Positions 26,542-35,909 are shown, numbered from the stretch's first letter. The stretch is DNA of 64,000 bases from Ascidiimonas sp046199005 (GCA_046199005.1 CP176050.1:2604001-2668000), one strand, 5' to 3'. Numbers and translations are program-made. Notes: generated by a model from the sequence alone, not told the origin.

Positions 26542-26829
26542 ATGAAAAAGTTAACCGAAAACGAAATTAATGCTCATCTGGAAAAATTGGAGGGGTGGGA
26601 ACTAATTGATAATGCCATCGAAACTACTTTCGAGTTCGATAATTTCAAAGACGCATTTTCTGTGATGTCAAGAATTGCATTCGAAGCGGAAGCGCTGCAA
26701 CATCATCCAGACTGGACCAATGTCTATAACAAACTTAACATACGTTTATCTACCCATGATGCAGGCGGAGTTACAGAAAAGGATTTTGAACTGGCATCTA
26801 TTATCGAAAACATTACTGAAAGCGACTAA
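26542..26829 (+). CDS. phhB: Pterin-4-alpha-carbinolamine dehydratase
   Basis: Dehydrates 4a-hydroxytetrahydrobiopterin, recycling the cofactor of aromatic amino acid hydroxylases. 95 aa with the signature HHPDWTNVYNKLNIRLSTHD, and a C-terminus GGVTEKDFELA typical of the family. It is 23 bp after the reductase gene. No phenylalanine hydroxylase gene is seen in this window. Confidence 0.92.
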   Translation: MKKLTENEINAHLEKLEGWELIDNAIETTFEFDNFKDAFSVMSRIAFEAEALQHHPDWTNVYNKLNIRLSTHDAGGVTEKDFELASIIENITESD

Positions 26830-26859
26830 ATTGCAATTTTAAAAATTTTACAATTTCGC

Positions 26860-26867
26860 TACATTTG
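26860..26867 (+). promoter_or_regulatory. -7 promoter element before yebC
   Basis: TACATTTG is an exact TAnnTTTG element 20 bp before the yebC ATG. A clear -33 partner at the right distance was not found. Confidence 0.4.
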
Positions 26868-26887
26868 CGTAACCAAAGAAAGATTTT

Positions 26888-27604
26888 ATGGGAAGAGCAT
26901 TTGAATTTAGGAAGGCCAGAAAAATGAAACGTTGGTCGGCAATGGCAAAAACATTTACCCGTATTGGTAAAGATATTGTTATGGCTGTCAAAGAAGGAGG
27001 CCCTAATCCAGATACTAATTCAAGATTGAGAGCAGTCATTCAAAATGCAAAGGCTGTAAATATGCCCAAAGACAATATTGAAAGGGCTATTAAAAAAGCT
27101 TCTGATAAGAATACCGAAAATTATAAGGAAGTATTATTTGAAGGTTATGCTGCCAATGGTATTGCAGTACTGGTAGAGACCGCTACCGATAACAATAACA
27201 GAACAGTAGCCAATGTTAGAAGTTACTTCAATAAATGCAATGGCAGCCTTGGCACCAGCGGATCTGTAGAATTTATGTTTGACCATACCTGTAATTTTAG
27301 AATCGCGCCAGAAGATCTTGATCCTGAAGAACTCGAACTAGAATTTATTGATTACGGAGTGGAAGAAGTATTTGTAGATGATGACGGCATAATGCTTTAT
27401 GCTCCTTTCGCCAGCTACGGTGCTATTCAAAAAGAACTCGAAAACAGAAACATTGAAATTTTATCTTCGGGATTCGAACGAATTCCTCAGGTAACAAAAG
27501 AACTAACGGAAGACGAGGCGGCTGATGTTGAAAAACTTTTAGAGATGCTCGAAGAAGACGATGATGTTCAAAACGTGTATCATACAATGCAAGAGACCGC
27601 TTAG
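26888..27604 (+). CDS. yebC: YebC/PmpR-family DNA-binding or translation regulator
   Basis: 238 aa, normal for the TACO1/YebC family. Features: GRAFEFRKARKMKRWSAMAK at the start, NMPKDNIERAIKKAS, FEGYAANGIAVLVE and TVANVRSYFNKCNGSLG. Family members act as transcription regulators or relieve ribosome stalling at polyproline, so the role here is not decided by sequence. Single gene bounded by its own promoter element and a terminator. Confidence 0.93.
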   Translation: MGRAFEFRKARKMKRWSAMAKTFTRIGKDIVMAVKEGGPNPDTNSRLRAVIQNAKAVNMPKDNIERAIKKASDKNTENYKEVLFEGYAANGIAVLVETATDNNNRTVANVRSYFNKCNGSLGTSGSVEFMFDHTCNFRIAPEDLDPEELELEFIDYGVEEVFVDDDGIMLYAPFASYGAIQKELENRNIEILSSGFERIPQVTKELTEDEAADVEKLLEMLEEDDDVQNVYHTMQETA

Positions 27605-27625
27605 CTAAGCTCTTCATTTAAAGAT

Positions 27626-27660
27626 AAAAAGCGTGAACTTGATGAAGTCACGCTTTTTTT
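27626..27660 (+). terminator. yebC terminator
   Basis: GCGTGAACTT and AAGTCACGC pair with one bulged A around a 4-nt loop; A run before and T8 after. Confidence 0.85.
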
Positions 27661-27727
27661 TATTATTATACGCAACCATTTCAAGAAAACTAAGACTACT
27701 AATTAAAGACAACCATAAACTTGAGTT

Positions 27728-28987
27728 ATGAAGAAAAGATTTTTTTACAGCATTTTGATTTTATTGACCATGGCCGCCTGCACAACTGATGATGCTCCGG
27801 ATATTACACAAATAGAAACTGCTACACTACTCACTATTGAGATGGAAGGGAACTATTTGGCAACTAATGATGCATTTTACTATCTTATTCAAGATACTGG
27901 CGGAACGATTATTCCTTCTGGTTTTGGAAGCCTTACAAATGGTCAAACAATAGCTATTGAAGGCGATGCAGCACTTAATGGATTAAATATTAGTCTCTTT
28001 AAATTTATCAGCAATCAAAACCGCATAGAAGCAGTTTCCTATTTAGAGGTGCCAATCGCCAAAACACTGACTCTCAAAGCACCACCAGCTATATCATCAT
28101 CTTCTTCTGTGGAAGTACAATTTGAGAATACTCCAGATCAGTTGGATGAGTTTGTTTTCTCTGCTAATAATAGATTTACCCCAGGAAGTTTGTCGATACT
28201 CCCCGCGGCGAATACGTCTTTTGGGATCGGTAATTACGGACAATTAGAAACAACTTTTACAAGTATTGAAGATGTTACATCAAGCGTTCCCTCCTATCAG
28301 ATTTTTACACCTACTGATGCTAATGTGAACACTGTTGATTTTGCAAATAACATACCAATGGAAAATAGTCATTCCATAAGTAATGATTTGGAAGGAGCTA
28401 CCATAAGAACAAAACTTGTAGGCTATAGAGACAATAACTTTGAAAGTCCGGAAGGAAATCATGTACTTTACAACACCTATACTCCTTCTACCACTCAAGG
28501 TGCATTTACCATTTATTCTTTAAACAATTTCTTTAGCGATTATCAATTAACCATCTATGGAAATACAAACGAAGCTGAATTTATACAAATCACGAACGGT
28601 GCTATTCCTTCCAATTTTAAAGGTCAGGATACAAGTCTTTCAATAGATCAGGATGCCTTTGCTAACTACCAGATAAGTGCTGCTGAAACAAACACGGCCA
28701 CCAGCACTTATTGGACGCTTAAAGGAACGGATGGAATTTCAGATGTTTTGCGTTGGACAGTTTACGCTTATAATGATCAATCTGCTTTCATCTCTTTGAG
28801 TGACTTGCCAACGAGTCTTACAAATGATTTTCCTGAACTGGCAAATATGGAGCAAATGAATCTAGAGTATGCCAGATCAATAGTTATTCCTACCGCTAGC
28901 TTCAATACAGCAATAGATACAATATTCAGTGGAGGAAGGTTATCATTATCAACCTTCGTCTATTACAAAACTATTTATACTCAATAA
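27728..28987 (+). CDS. Lipoprotein of unknown function
   Basis: 419 aa with a lipoprotein signal (MKKRFFYSILILLTMAAC; acceptor Cys18) followed by an acidic start TTDDAPDITQ. The rest is rich in Asn, Thr and Ser with alternating hydrophobic residues, suggesting a beta-rich extracytoplasmic domain; no family was recognised. It sits alone between two terminators. The lipidation signal predicts an envelope location; nothing else about function can be said. Confidence 0.8.
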   Translation: MKKRFFYSILILLTMAACTTDDAPDITQIETATLLTIEMEGNYLATNDAFYYLIQDTGGTIIPSGFGSLTNGQTIAIEGDAALNGLNISLFKFISNQNRIEAVSYLEVPIAKTLTLKAPPAISSSSSVEVQFENTPDQLDEFVFSANNRFTPGSLSILPAANTSFGIGNYGQLETTFTSIEDVTSSVPSYQIFTPTDANVNTVDFANNIPMENSHSISNDLEGATIRTKLVGYRDNNFESPEGNHVLYNTYTPSTTQGAFTIYSLNNFFSDYQLTIYGNTNEAEFIQITNGAIPSNFKGQDTSLSIDQDAFANYQISAAETNTATSTYWTLKGTDGISDVLRWTVYAYNDQSAFISLSDLPTSLTNDFPELANMEQMNLEYARSIVIPTASFNTAIDTIFSGGRLSLSTFVYYKTIYTQ

Positions 28988-29007
28988 GCAAATTTTTTGA
29001 TTTAGTA

Positions 29008-29036
29008 AAAATCCGGGAACGATCCTGGATTTTTTT
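29008..29036 (+). terminator. Terminator after the lipoprotein gene
   Basis: Stem AAAATCCGGGA/TCCTGGATTTT with one G-U pair and loop ACGA, followed by more T residues. Confidence 0.75.
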
Positions 29037-29082
29037 GTTATTTATAGGACACATTGTCGACTATATTTAAAAATCATAAGCT

Positions 29083-29574
29083 ATGAGATCATTTTTAATA
29101 TTACTCGCTTTTCTTTTTTCCATTGCAGGTGAAGCGCAAGATATGACTGCCGAAAAAATAAACAGTCTCATCGAATCTGTAAGTGACAGTGCCAGTTACC
29201 AGAACAATACGGTACGATTTAATTATAAAAACCGAATGCTTATTTGTGTCACAGATGAAAAAGCTAACCGGATGCGAATTATTTCACCAATAGCCGAAAG
29301 AGCGCAGTTGAAAGAAGAGCATTTACTCAACGCACTAGTCGCTAATTTTCATACGGCACTTGATGTGAAGTATGCTATCTCAGACGAACTGATCTGGTCT
29401 GTTTTTGCGCATCCTCTAAAAGAATTAAGCGAAGCTCAGGTAAAAGATGCAATACTTCAGGTATACTATGCTAACGTAACATTTGGGAATACCTATTCCA
29501 GTACCACACTGGTCTTTCCTGGAAATACACAAAAAAAAGAAAGTAAGCCAGCGCCTGTCAAGAAAAAAATTTAA
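29083..29574 (+). CDS. Small secreted protein, conserved in flavobacteria
   Basis: 163 aa with signal peptide MRSFLILLAFLFSIAGEA. The mature part shows a mixed alpha/beta pattern (RMRIISPIAE, LVANFHTALDVKYAI, WSVFAHPLKEL) and a Lys-rich tail KKESKPAPVKKKI. The pattern resembles small chaperone-like (YbjN/CesT-fold) proteins, but this is only an impression from length and layout. The stop overlaps the convergent acyltransferase stop by 4 bp. Confidence 0.6.
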   Translation: MRSFLILLAFLFSIAGEAQDMTAEKINSLIESVSDSASYQNNTVRFNYKNRMLICVTDEKANRMRIISPIAERAQLKEEHLLNALVANFHTALDVKYAISDELIWSVFAHPLKELSEAQVKDAILQVYYANVTFGNTYSSTTLVFPGNTQKKESKPAPVKKKI

Positions 29575-30107
29575 GAATACTCAGGCACCTTTCCAACCAC
29601 TCCTTTGTAAAAAGAACGCATGAAGATGAAATCGGCTTCCTGATCATCAGTTGGATAAAAAGGTTCGGCTATCTTGACGGTTTTGGTTCCGTAGTCAAAA
29701 GCCACCATTACGATGGGTACTTTGGCCTCTTTTGCAATAAAATAAAAGCCTGTCTTCCATTGCTCTACTTTTTTACGGGTGCCTTCCGGTGCAAGTGCAA
29801 GTCTGAATTCGTCTTTTTTTAGAAAAATATTGGCAATTGCTTTTACCTTGTCCTGACCCGGTGTGCGGTCTATTGGTGTACCGCCCATCCATCGAAAATA
29901 CGCGCCAAAAGGCCATTTGAACAATTCTCTCTTTCCAATAAAATTAATTTGAATTTTAGCAATAGCACGAACGAAAACACCAATATAAAAGTCGTGCCAA
30001 CTCGTATGCGGTACTACTATAATGATCATTTTTTTTAGTGCCGGAAAGTCACCGACAATCCTCCAGCCCATAAGTTTAAAAAAAATGAATTTAGATAGTT
30101 TTTGCAT
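29571..30107 (-). CDS. PlsC-like 1-acylglycerol-3-phosphate acyltransferase family protein
   Basis: 178-aa lysophospholipid acyltransferase family member with the catalytic HTSWHD (H-x4-D) near residue 35, GGTPIDRT and the EGTRKKVEQWKTGF motif. The protein lacks a long N-terminal membrane segment. It begins with a TAATG overlap with the upstream membrane gene, so the two are translationally coupled, at the end of the kdsB operon. The acyl acceptor is unknown; context suggests lipid A or phospholipid. Confidence 0.85.
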   Translation of the reverse strand: MQKLSKFIFFKLMGWRIVGDFPALKKMIIIVVPHTSWHDFYIGVFVRAIAKIQINFIGKRELFKWPFGAYFRWMGGTPIDRTPGQDKVKAIANIFLKKDEFRLALAPEGTRKKVEQWKTGFYFIAKEAKVPIVMVAFDYGTKTVKIAEPFYPTDDQEADFIFMRSFYKGVVGKVPEYS

Positions 30108-30568
30108 TAGCTCATTTCTCGAATCGCTTTTTCATCGTCTATAGAAAGCTCATATTCAGCAATAAATTTACGCTTTCCCGGAAACATGTAAGCCATTAAG
30201 ACAATTGCAAACAACGGAATGAGCGTATAAAGTAAGGAACCAGATAGAAAAAACTGTACAATTGCAAAGAAAGCCGGAGCTTCAAGAAGTGCCATTCTAA
30301 TGATCATACGAGTTTGATAATTGTTGAGTTTGTCTGCTAAACTACTGGAAGCCGCTGGGGTCGTAAACCGCTTTACCAGGTAAAAAGAAGAGGTGGCTCC
30401 TGCAAAAAAAAGCAATATAGCGATGATCAACATCCTATCATTTGAGTCGTAGTCCGATGAAATCTTGTTTTGAACAAGAAACGCAGCTGCTAAGAAAAAG
30501 GTAACCCCCGCAATAAGTGCAGCACAGATGATTTGTATGGTTCTAAAAGGATGAGTTGGTTGTTTCAA
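30107..30568 (-). CDS. Small integral membrane protein, unknown
   Basis: 153 aa with about four hydrophobic segments: near 10-32, 45-65, 90-112 and 115-130. No family recognised and no catalytic motif visible. It is 2 bp after kdnB and overlaps the acyltransferase by 1 bp, so it belongs to the same operon. Confidence 0.75.
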   Translation of the reverse strand: MKQPTHPFRTIQIICAALIAGVTFFLAAAFLVQNKISSDYDSNDRMLIIAILLFFAGATSSFYLVKRFTTPAASSSLADKLNNYQTRMIIRMALLEAPAFFAIVQFFLSGSLLYTLIPLFAIVLMAYMFPGKRKFIAEYELSIDDEKAIREMS

Positions 30569-30570
30569 AA

Positions 30571-31656
30571 CTATATTTTTTTATAAATCGCTTGCAGTTT
30601 TTCCGGAGTTATAATAGATCTCCAGTCCTTACCCAATGCATTTTCCCATAAGGGCTCAAGACTAAGTGCAATAGTAGTCATTTTATCATAATCCTCTTGA
30701 GAAAGATGCTTACACACTTCTTTTCGTAATTCAATTTCATTTCTTTCTTTCATCTCTTTAAAAACACGGACACCTTCCGGATAATAATCTTCCAGATGAT
30801 CGAACACCAGACAATTACCTTCTCCATGACGAATACCCAGAACATAAGAGAGTCCATAGCTCATAGCATGAGCAATACCAACCTGAGAGTATGCAATACT
30901 CATGCCTCCATGCCATGAAGCCATCATTAGTTTACTTCGGTTCTCTTCTTCTGAGATACCATTCTTTGCAAAAACATCCAGACATAAATCGTAGGCCTTC
31001 TCCCCATAACTTTGGCTAAACGCATTCAGAAAGCTACCCTTAAGTGATTCAATACAATGGATGTAACAATCCATGCCGGTGAAGAACCATTGTTCCCGAT
31101 TCACACCTATAGTTAACTCGGGATCCAGTATTACCTGATCAAAAGGAGTATAATCTGAATTTATACCTAATTTCTTATCCGGACCAGAGAGTACAGTAGT
31201 TCTGGATACTTCGGCCCCGGTACCACTGATTGTAGGAATACCAATATGATAAAGCCCTTTCTTTTTAATAAGATCCCATCCCTGATAATCGGAAGCGCTT
31301 CCGGGATTGGTGAAAAGAAGAGAAACCGCTTTGGCAAGATCCATGACAGTCCCACCGCCAATCCCGATAATGCCGTCTGGAGCCACCGAAATAGTATTCT
31401 TAATATGACCGACCAAAGCATCTACCTGATCGGTTTTAGGTTCTTCATCTGCTGAAATAAAAATAATCTGATCATTAAAGAGTAACGGTAGCCTTGAAAG
31501 AAATGCATCGTTTTTCTCAAAAACATCATCAACCAGAAAAATAAAGGCTGAATCGCTGTTTTTTCTTCTTGGTAATAAAATCTCATGAAGCTGATCAAAA
31601 CTGCCTCTACCAAACATCACCCGAGGTACCATCGGAAAGTTCTTAAACTTCATCAA
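30571..31656 (-). CDS. kdnB: 3-deoxy-D-manno-octulosonate 8-oxidase, KdnB-like
   Basis: 361-aa iron-containing alcohol dehydrogenase family protein. It has GIGGGTVMDLAKAVSLLFTN (nucleotide site), GIPTISGTGAEVSRT, and metal ligands in MDCYIHCIE, IAHAMSYGLSY and IRHGEGN. The string YQGWDLI and the segment GMDCYIHCIES match what I remember of Shewanella KdnB, which oxidises C8 of Kdo before the aminotransferase KdnA makes 8-amino-Kdo. The location in an operon with kdsB supports a Kdo substrate. No kdnA is in the window. Overlaps its upstream neighbour by 4 bp. Confidence 0.75.
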   Translation of the reverse strand: MMKFKNFPMVPRVMFGRGSFDQLHEILLPRRKNSDSAFIFLVDDVFEKNDAFLSRLPLLFNDQIIFISADEEPKTDQVDALVGHIKNTISVAPDGIIGIGGGTVMDLAKAVSLLFTNPGSASDYQGWDLIKKKGLYHIGIPTISGTGAEVSRTTVLSGPDKKLGINSDYTPFDQVILDPELTIGVNREQWFFTGMDCYIHCIESLKGSFLNAFSQSYGEKAYDLCLDVFAKNGISEEENRSKLMMASWHGGMSIAYSQVGIAHAMSYGLSYVLGIRHGEGNCLVFDHLEDYYPEGVRVFKEMKERNEIELRKEVCKHLSQEDYDKMTTIALSLEPLWENALGKDWRSIITPEKLQAIYKKI

Positions 31657-32303
31657 ACTGTTCTACTCTTAATTAATTCCTCATTTAATATTTGTTGAAG
31701 TTTCTCAACAAAAAGTCCTACATGGTAGCCGTCCATCATTGCATGATGTACGTGCACCGAAACAGGCATCAACCGCCTTTGTCCCGAAGTATATATTTTA
31801 CCTGTAGATATACGCGGAACAGATTCTCGAATACGATAACTTCTAGCATGAGATAAACCCGTAAATTTCACCCACGGAAGTGCCGAAAAATAAATCACAT
31901 CATCATTCTTCTTATCAGGGAAAAGGGCATTACTGAGTTCAACTCTTTCCGTCTCTACTTTTAAAGAAATCAAAAACTCATTAAAATCTTCGTCGTATTC
32001 CACATGCGAAAATCCAAAGGTATTATTTTCTCGGTTTACCGTTGCAGAAACGCCGATACGATCATAAAGAATTACTGTATTGTCTTCCTTGATTCGCAAT
32101 CTAAACTCTTTGATATGATTAACTGCTTTTAGAATCGCATACAAATATCCGGCATAAATAGAAATTTTTTCCTTTTTACAGTGTTCGTATAAATAGGTGA
32201 CATCTGCATCAAATGTAATTCCGAAGAAAGGTTCTTCAAAATCCTTAAAAAAATGAAAATGTTCCTTCCGTTTCCAGCTTTCTATATCAAACAGTTGACT
32301 CAC
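31653..32303 (-). CDS. CAT-like acyltransferase
   Basis: 216-aa member of the type A chloramphenicol acetyltransferase family. The catalytic HHAMMDG (HHxxxDG) is at about residue 187, and the N-terminus WKRKEHFHFF is typical. In flavobacteria such proteins need not be resistance enzymes; being inside a kdsB/kdnB operon and overlapped by 4 bp on both sides, it may acylate a sugar or lipid A precursor (inference). Confidence 0.82.
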   Translation of the reverse strand: MSQLFDIESWKRKEHFHFFKDFEEPFFGITFDADVTYLYEHCKKEKISIYAGYLYAILKAVNHIKEFRLRIKEDNTVILYDRIGVSATVNRENNTFGFSHVEYDEDFNEFLISLKVETERVELSNALFPDKKNDDVIYFSALPWVKFTGLSHARSYRIRESVPRISTGKIYTSGQRRLMPVSVHVHHAMMDGYHVGLFVEKLQQILNEELIKSRTV

Positions 32304-32995
32304 TTTAAATATTTTAAAAGTTCGCTTATCGAACTCATTGTCGCATACGAATCGTTTTCTTCATGAGGAGCTACCTTTTCGTGCGCCCAAGTAGTATGAA
32401 AAGGAATATGAACAGCCCTTGCCCCTATTTTGATAAGAGGTAAAACATCTGATTTCAGGGAATTACCGATCATTAAGAATTCTGAAGGATTCACCTCTAG
32501 ATGTTCTAGCAGATTCTTATAATTAGATTCTTTTTTATCACTTAGTACTTCTATATGATGAAAGTAACTCGATAGACCAGATCGCTCTAATTTACGCTCC
32601 TGATCAAGCAGGTCTCCTTTGGTTAGAAGCAAAACCCGGTAATCTCCGTTAAGTGTTTTGAGTACCTCTTCTACCCCATCTAAAAGCTCAACTGGTTTGT
32701 CGATCATCTCTTTTCCCATTTTGATAATTTCAGATATCGATTCGATCTCAATAGCTCCATTTGAAAGATCGATTGCAGATTCAATCATAGAAAGCATGAA
32801 TCCCTTTATTCCGTAACCATAAAACCGGAGATTCTCAATTTCTGTCTTAAATAGTTCTTGATCTATTTTATTCTCGGTCTCATACGCACTAAGGAGGCGG
32901 GCAAATTTATGTTCGGTTTCCCGAAAATAGGTCTCATTTACCCACAAGGTATCATCTGCATCAAAGCCTAATGTTGTAATCCCTTCGTAATTCAT
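32300..32995 (-). CDS. HAD-superfamily phosphatase
   Basis: 231 aa, with the DxD motif FDADDTLW at the start and the distal motif MIGNSLKSDVLPL, plus TKGD (motif II). It resembles YjjG-type nucleotidases/phosphoglycolate-like phosphatases. Between kdsB and the CAT-like gene with 4-bp overlaps, it could be a phosphatase for a phosphorylated Kdo-pathway intermediate, but it does not look like the short KdsC enzyme. Confidence 0.85.
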   Translation of the reverse strand: MNYEGITTLGFDADDTLWVNETYFRETEHKFARLLSAYETENKIDQELFKTEIENLRFYGYGIKGFMLSMIESAIDLSNGAIEIESISEIIKMGKEMIDKPVELLDGVEEVLKTLNGDYRVLLLTKGDLLDQERKLERSGLSSYFHHIEVLSDKKESNYKNLLEHLEVNPSEFLMIGNSLKSDVLPLIKIGARAVHIPFHTTWAHEKVAPHEENDSYATMSSISELLKYLK

Positions 32996-33720
32996 TTCAT
33001 TTTTTGTTTTGCCCTTTCAAGATCCTCCGGAGTGTCGATCTCGATTCCAGTTACGCTGGTTTCCACCATTTTTATTTTTCTGCCATACTCCAGGTAACGA
33101 ATTGCTTCGATCTTTTCGGTGGCTTCCAGCATACGCATTTTTAGCTTGGGGAAATCAATTAATGCCTGTTTCCTGAATGCATAAATTCCTTTGTGTTTAA
33201 AGTAGCGTACAGCCGTATCGGTGGCTCTTGGGTAAGGTATTACGGCTCTGGAAAAATACAATGCGAAATTGCGATGATCAACAATTACCTTTACAGTATT
33301 TGGATTATTTATCTCTTCCTGACTTGCGATCGGTGTCATAAGGGATGCAAGGTCAATTTCTTGATCTATGTCGTACTTAAAAACATTGAGAACTTTTTCC
33401 AGGCTCTCCTTCTCGGTGAAAGGTTCATCTCCCTGCACATTTACCACGATATCCACATCCATTTGTCTTACCGCCTCTGCGATCCGGTCGCTGCCACACT
33501 CATGTGTTTCAATACTCATGATCGCCTTGCCCCCGTTTGAAGTGATTTCGTTATAGATGATATCACTATCAGTAACCACAAAAACTTCATCGAACAATCC
33601 GGTTTTCACAGTGGCTTCATAGGTTCTTAAAATGACTGATTTACCACCAAGGTCTTGCATTAATTTACCGGGAAAGCGAGAAGCTGCATATCTTGCAGGA
33701 ATCATCGAAATGACTTTCAT
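32992..33720 (-). CDS. kdsB: 3-deoxy-manno-octulosonate cytidylyltransferase
   Basis: Activates Kdo as CMP-Kdo for lipopolysaccharide core synthesis. Motifs: MIPARYAASRFPGKLM, SNGGKAIMSIETHECGSDRIAEA and VNVQGDEPF. Start ATG 33720 is preferred because the family motif begins there; an upstream ATG at 33744 adds eight unlikely residues. 242 aa. First gene of the Kdo group, 48 bp after the DUF4126 gene, with a 4-bp overlap to the HAD phosphatase. Confidence 0.95.
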   Translation of the reverse strand: MKVISMIPARYAASRFPGKLMQDLGGKSVILRTYEATVKTGLFDEVFVVTDSDIIYNEITSNGGKAIMSIETHECGSDRIAEAVRQMDVDIVVNVQGDEPFTEKESLEKVLNVFKYDIDQEIDLASLMTPIASQEEINNPNTVKVIVDHRNFALYFSRAVIPYPRATDTAVRYFKHKGIYAFRKQALIDFPKLKMRMLEATEKIEAIRYLEYGRKIKMVETSVTGIEIDTPEDLERAKQKMK

Positions 33721-33768
33721 GAAAGCATTAGATTTAGTTTTCAAAAATAAGATTTACAAATGGATTAA

Positions 33769-34335
33769 TCATTTTCTTCTCGGTCGTATTTTTCGGTAAA
33801 ATAAAAATACGATGGTCAAAATTATGATGACCAGTATCACCGCAAGAACAGGTATAAATACCGAAGCAGCAGATACGACCATAGAAGTACCCGTCTCTAC
33901 CGTAGACACTATAGGATTCGCAACTCCTGCCGTGGTAGCACTGGAGGTAAGTCTTGTAGCAGAGGTAGCACCCTTGATCGCAGTAGCCGTGCCTCCGCCC
34001 GCAATAATAGCAAGTGTCCAGGTGACTGCCGGTGTCATATCTGCCATCGTAGAAACCATAACAGCGGTTCCTGCTACTGTTGCGAGAGGTAACGCAATGG
34101 TGTCAAGAAGATTATCAAACCAGGGAATGTAGTAAGCAAAAATTTCGGCAAGAGTAGCCACGCCAAAAATGATCAATGCTCCCAGACTTCCGATCCATTC
34201 CCAGCTTTCATTTAACTGCCACATCTCAAAATAAGTGGCAAGGCTCAACACAAACAAAGGCAAGAAAACCCTGAATCCTACAGAAGCTGCCAGCCCAATG
34301 CCCAAAAAAATGCTAATAATGGTATCTGATGTCAT
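33769..34335 (-). CDS. DUF4126 membrane protein
   Basis: 188 aa with about five hydrophobic helices and the GLAASVGFRVFLPLFVLSL start typical of DUF4126. A Gly/Ala/Thr-rich stretch (GGGTATAIKGATSATRLTSS) is a family hallmark. Ends in a basic tail, RKIRPRRK. Function unknown; lies between the helicase and kdsB, probably in the same transcript. Confidence 0.85.
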   Translation of the reverse strand: MTSDTIISIFLGIGLAASVGFRVFLPLFVLSLATYFEMWQLNESWEWIGSLGALIIFGVATLAEIFAYYIPWFDNLLDTIALPLATVAGTAVMVSTMADMTPAVTWTLAIIAGGGTATAIKGATSATRLTSSATTAGVANPIVSTVETGTSMVVSAASVFIPVLAVILVIIILTIVFLFYRKIRPRRK

Positions 34336-34367
34336 AATTATGTAAGCGCTTTGATACTAAGTTACAA

Positions 34368-35795
34368 TTATTCTTCTATAAAAAAATCATTTTTAAACCC
34401 TATAAGATATAGACGTTCACTAGCTCTGGTGACCGCAGTATAAAGCCAGCGTAGGTATTCTTTATCTATGCCGTTAGGAGCATAAGGCTGTTCGATAAAA
34501 ACAGTACGCCATTGCCCACCTTGAGATTTATGACATGTAATTGCATAAGAGAACTTTACTTGTAAGGCGTTAAAAAATTTATTATTCTTCACCTTTAAGA
34601 ACTTGCGGTATTTAGAAGTTTCTTCCTCATAATCCTTTAAGACTTCCTGATATAATTTATTTCCTTGTTCGTAAGATAGTGCCGGGGTTTCAGCTTCAAG
34701 GGTATCCAATAACAAAACAGTTTCAAAAGGTTTCTGATCTGGATAATCAACCATTCTTATTCGAACTTCGGCAAACCGGAATCCATACAATTCTTTAAAG
34801 GAAAATATTTCTAGAACTTCAATAATATCTCCGTTAGCAATAAAACCGGCCTTACTGGTTGCTTTTAACCAGAAGTAGTTATTTCGAACTACCATTAAAT
34901 AATCACCCGTTGCCAATTCATGCTCATGAAAGAGGATCCTGTTTCTGATTTGTTGATTGTATTGATTGGCTCTTTTATTAGATCTTACAATGATTGCAGT
35001 TTCTTCTTTTCCATTTTGAGCATAGGCTTCGGTTATTGCTTCTAAAATCTCGTTACCGTCCAGCAGCCTGACAATATCAGTATATCCTTTGATATTGAAT
35101 TTGAAAGCATCTGGAAAACTTCCCTCCAACTCTTCTCTTAGCATGGTAGCATTCCATAAAATACCTGAATCCTGTTGTTGCCTAACTACTTCATCAAGTT
35201 CTATATGTTTTACTTCTTTATCGTAATTCAAAGACAGTCGATCGATATCCAACGCTGGACTTATAGTGAGGTTAACCGGAGGCAATTGAGCCGTATCACC
35301 AATTAAAAGAAGTTTGCATTTATGACCTGCGTATACATATTGAATAAGATCATCTAAAAGCGAGCCATTTTCAAAAAGTTTAGAATCGCTTTGTACATCA
35401 GAGATCATCGAAGCTTCATCTACTATAAATATGGTATTTCTATGTTTATTAGGCTGCAAAACGAAACTCACACCACCATTTTTCTGTTTTTTAGGAAAGT
35501 AGATGTGCTTATGAATCGTATTGGCATTTCTACCGGAATAACCTGTGATCACCTTTGCTGCCCTACCTGTGGGAGCCAGCAATACAGATTTCATTAAAGT
35601 TTTCCACAGATTGTTTACCAACGTACCTATGATTGTTGTTTTGCCGGTGCCTGCATATCCTTTCATTACAAAAAGTGCTCTGGGGTCTGAATCATATAAA
35701 AACCCAGAGAGTTGCTGCAATGCTATATCCTGTTTAACGGTGGGTACATGCGGAAAATTTTCAAGCAACAATTTGTAAAAAGCAGTGGAGGTCAT
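34368..35795 (-). CDS. RecD-like ATP-dependent DNA helicase
   Basis: 475-aa superfamily 1 helicase. Walker A GYAGTGKTT is near residue 45, Walker B-like FIVDEASMIS near 135, GDTAQLPPV (motif III) follows, and the C-terminal UvrD-type motifs include SYAITCHKSQGGQW and WLYTAVTRASERLYL. It lacks the large N-terminal region of RecD proper, as is usual for the short Bacteroidota version. It may act in DNA repair or transport of DNA. 32 bp before DUF4126. Confidence 0.9.
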   Translation of the reverse strand: MTSTAFYKLLLENFPHVPTVKQDIALQQLSGFLYDSDPRALFVMKGYAGTGKTTIIGTLVNNLWKTLMKSVLLAPTGRAAKVITGYSGRNANTIHKHIYFPKKQKNGGVSFVLQPNKHRNTIFIVDEASMISDVQSDSKLFENGSLLDDLIQYVYAGHKCKLLLIGDTAQLPPVNLTISPALDIDRLSLNYDKEVKHIELDEVVRQQQDSGILWNATMLREELEGSFPDAFKFNIKGYTDIVRLLDGNEILEAITEAYAQNGKEETAIIVRSNKRANQYNQQIRNRILFHEHELATGDYLMVVRNNYFWLKATSKAGFIANGDIIEVLEIFSFKELYGFRFAEVRIRMVDYPDQKPFETVLLLDTLEAETPALSYEQGNKLYQEVLKDYEEETSKYRKFLKVKNNKFFNALQVKFSYAITCHKSQGGQWRTVFIEQPYAPNGIDKEYLRWLYTAVTRASERLYLIGFKNDFFIEE

Positions 35796-35866
35796 TTAGA
35801 AATAATCTGGGTTAAAGTTAACAATGTTTTTTAAGGTCAAATACTTTATCCATTAAAAAAAAATTG

Positions 35867-35874
35867 TAGATTTG
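35867..35874 (+). promoter_or_regulatory. -7 promoter element
   Basis: TAGATTTG matches TAnnTTTG 35 bp before the ATG at 35910 in the divergent region; no clear -33 partner. Confidence 0.35.
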
Positions 35875-35909
35875 CTTAAATCACTATAATCTAATTCAAA
35901 AATACTCAA

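Noticed and set aside
31653..32303. Chloramphenicol resistance gene
   Set aside because: The family is CAT, but it sits in a Kdo/LPS operon with 4-bp overlaps and no mobile element; resistance is not supported.
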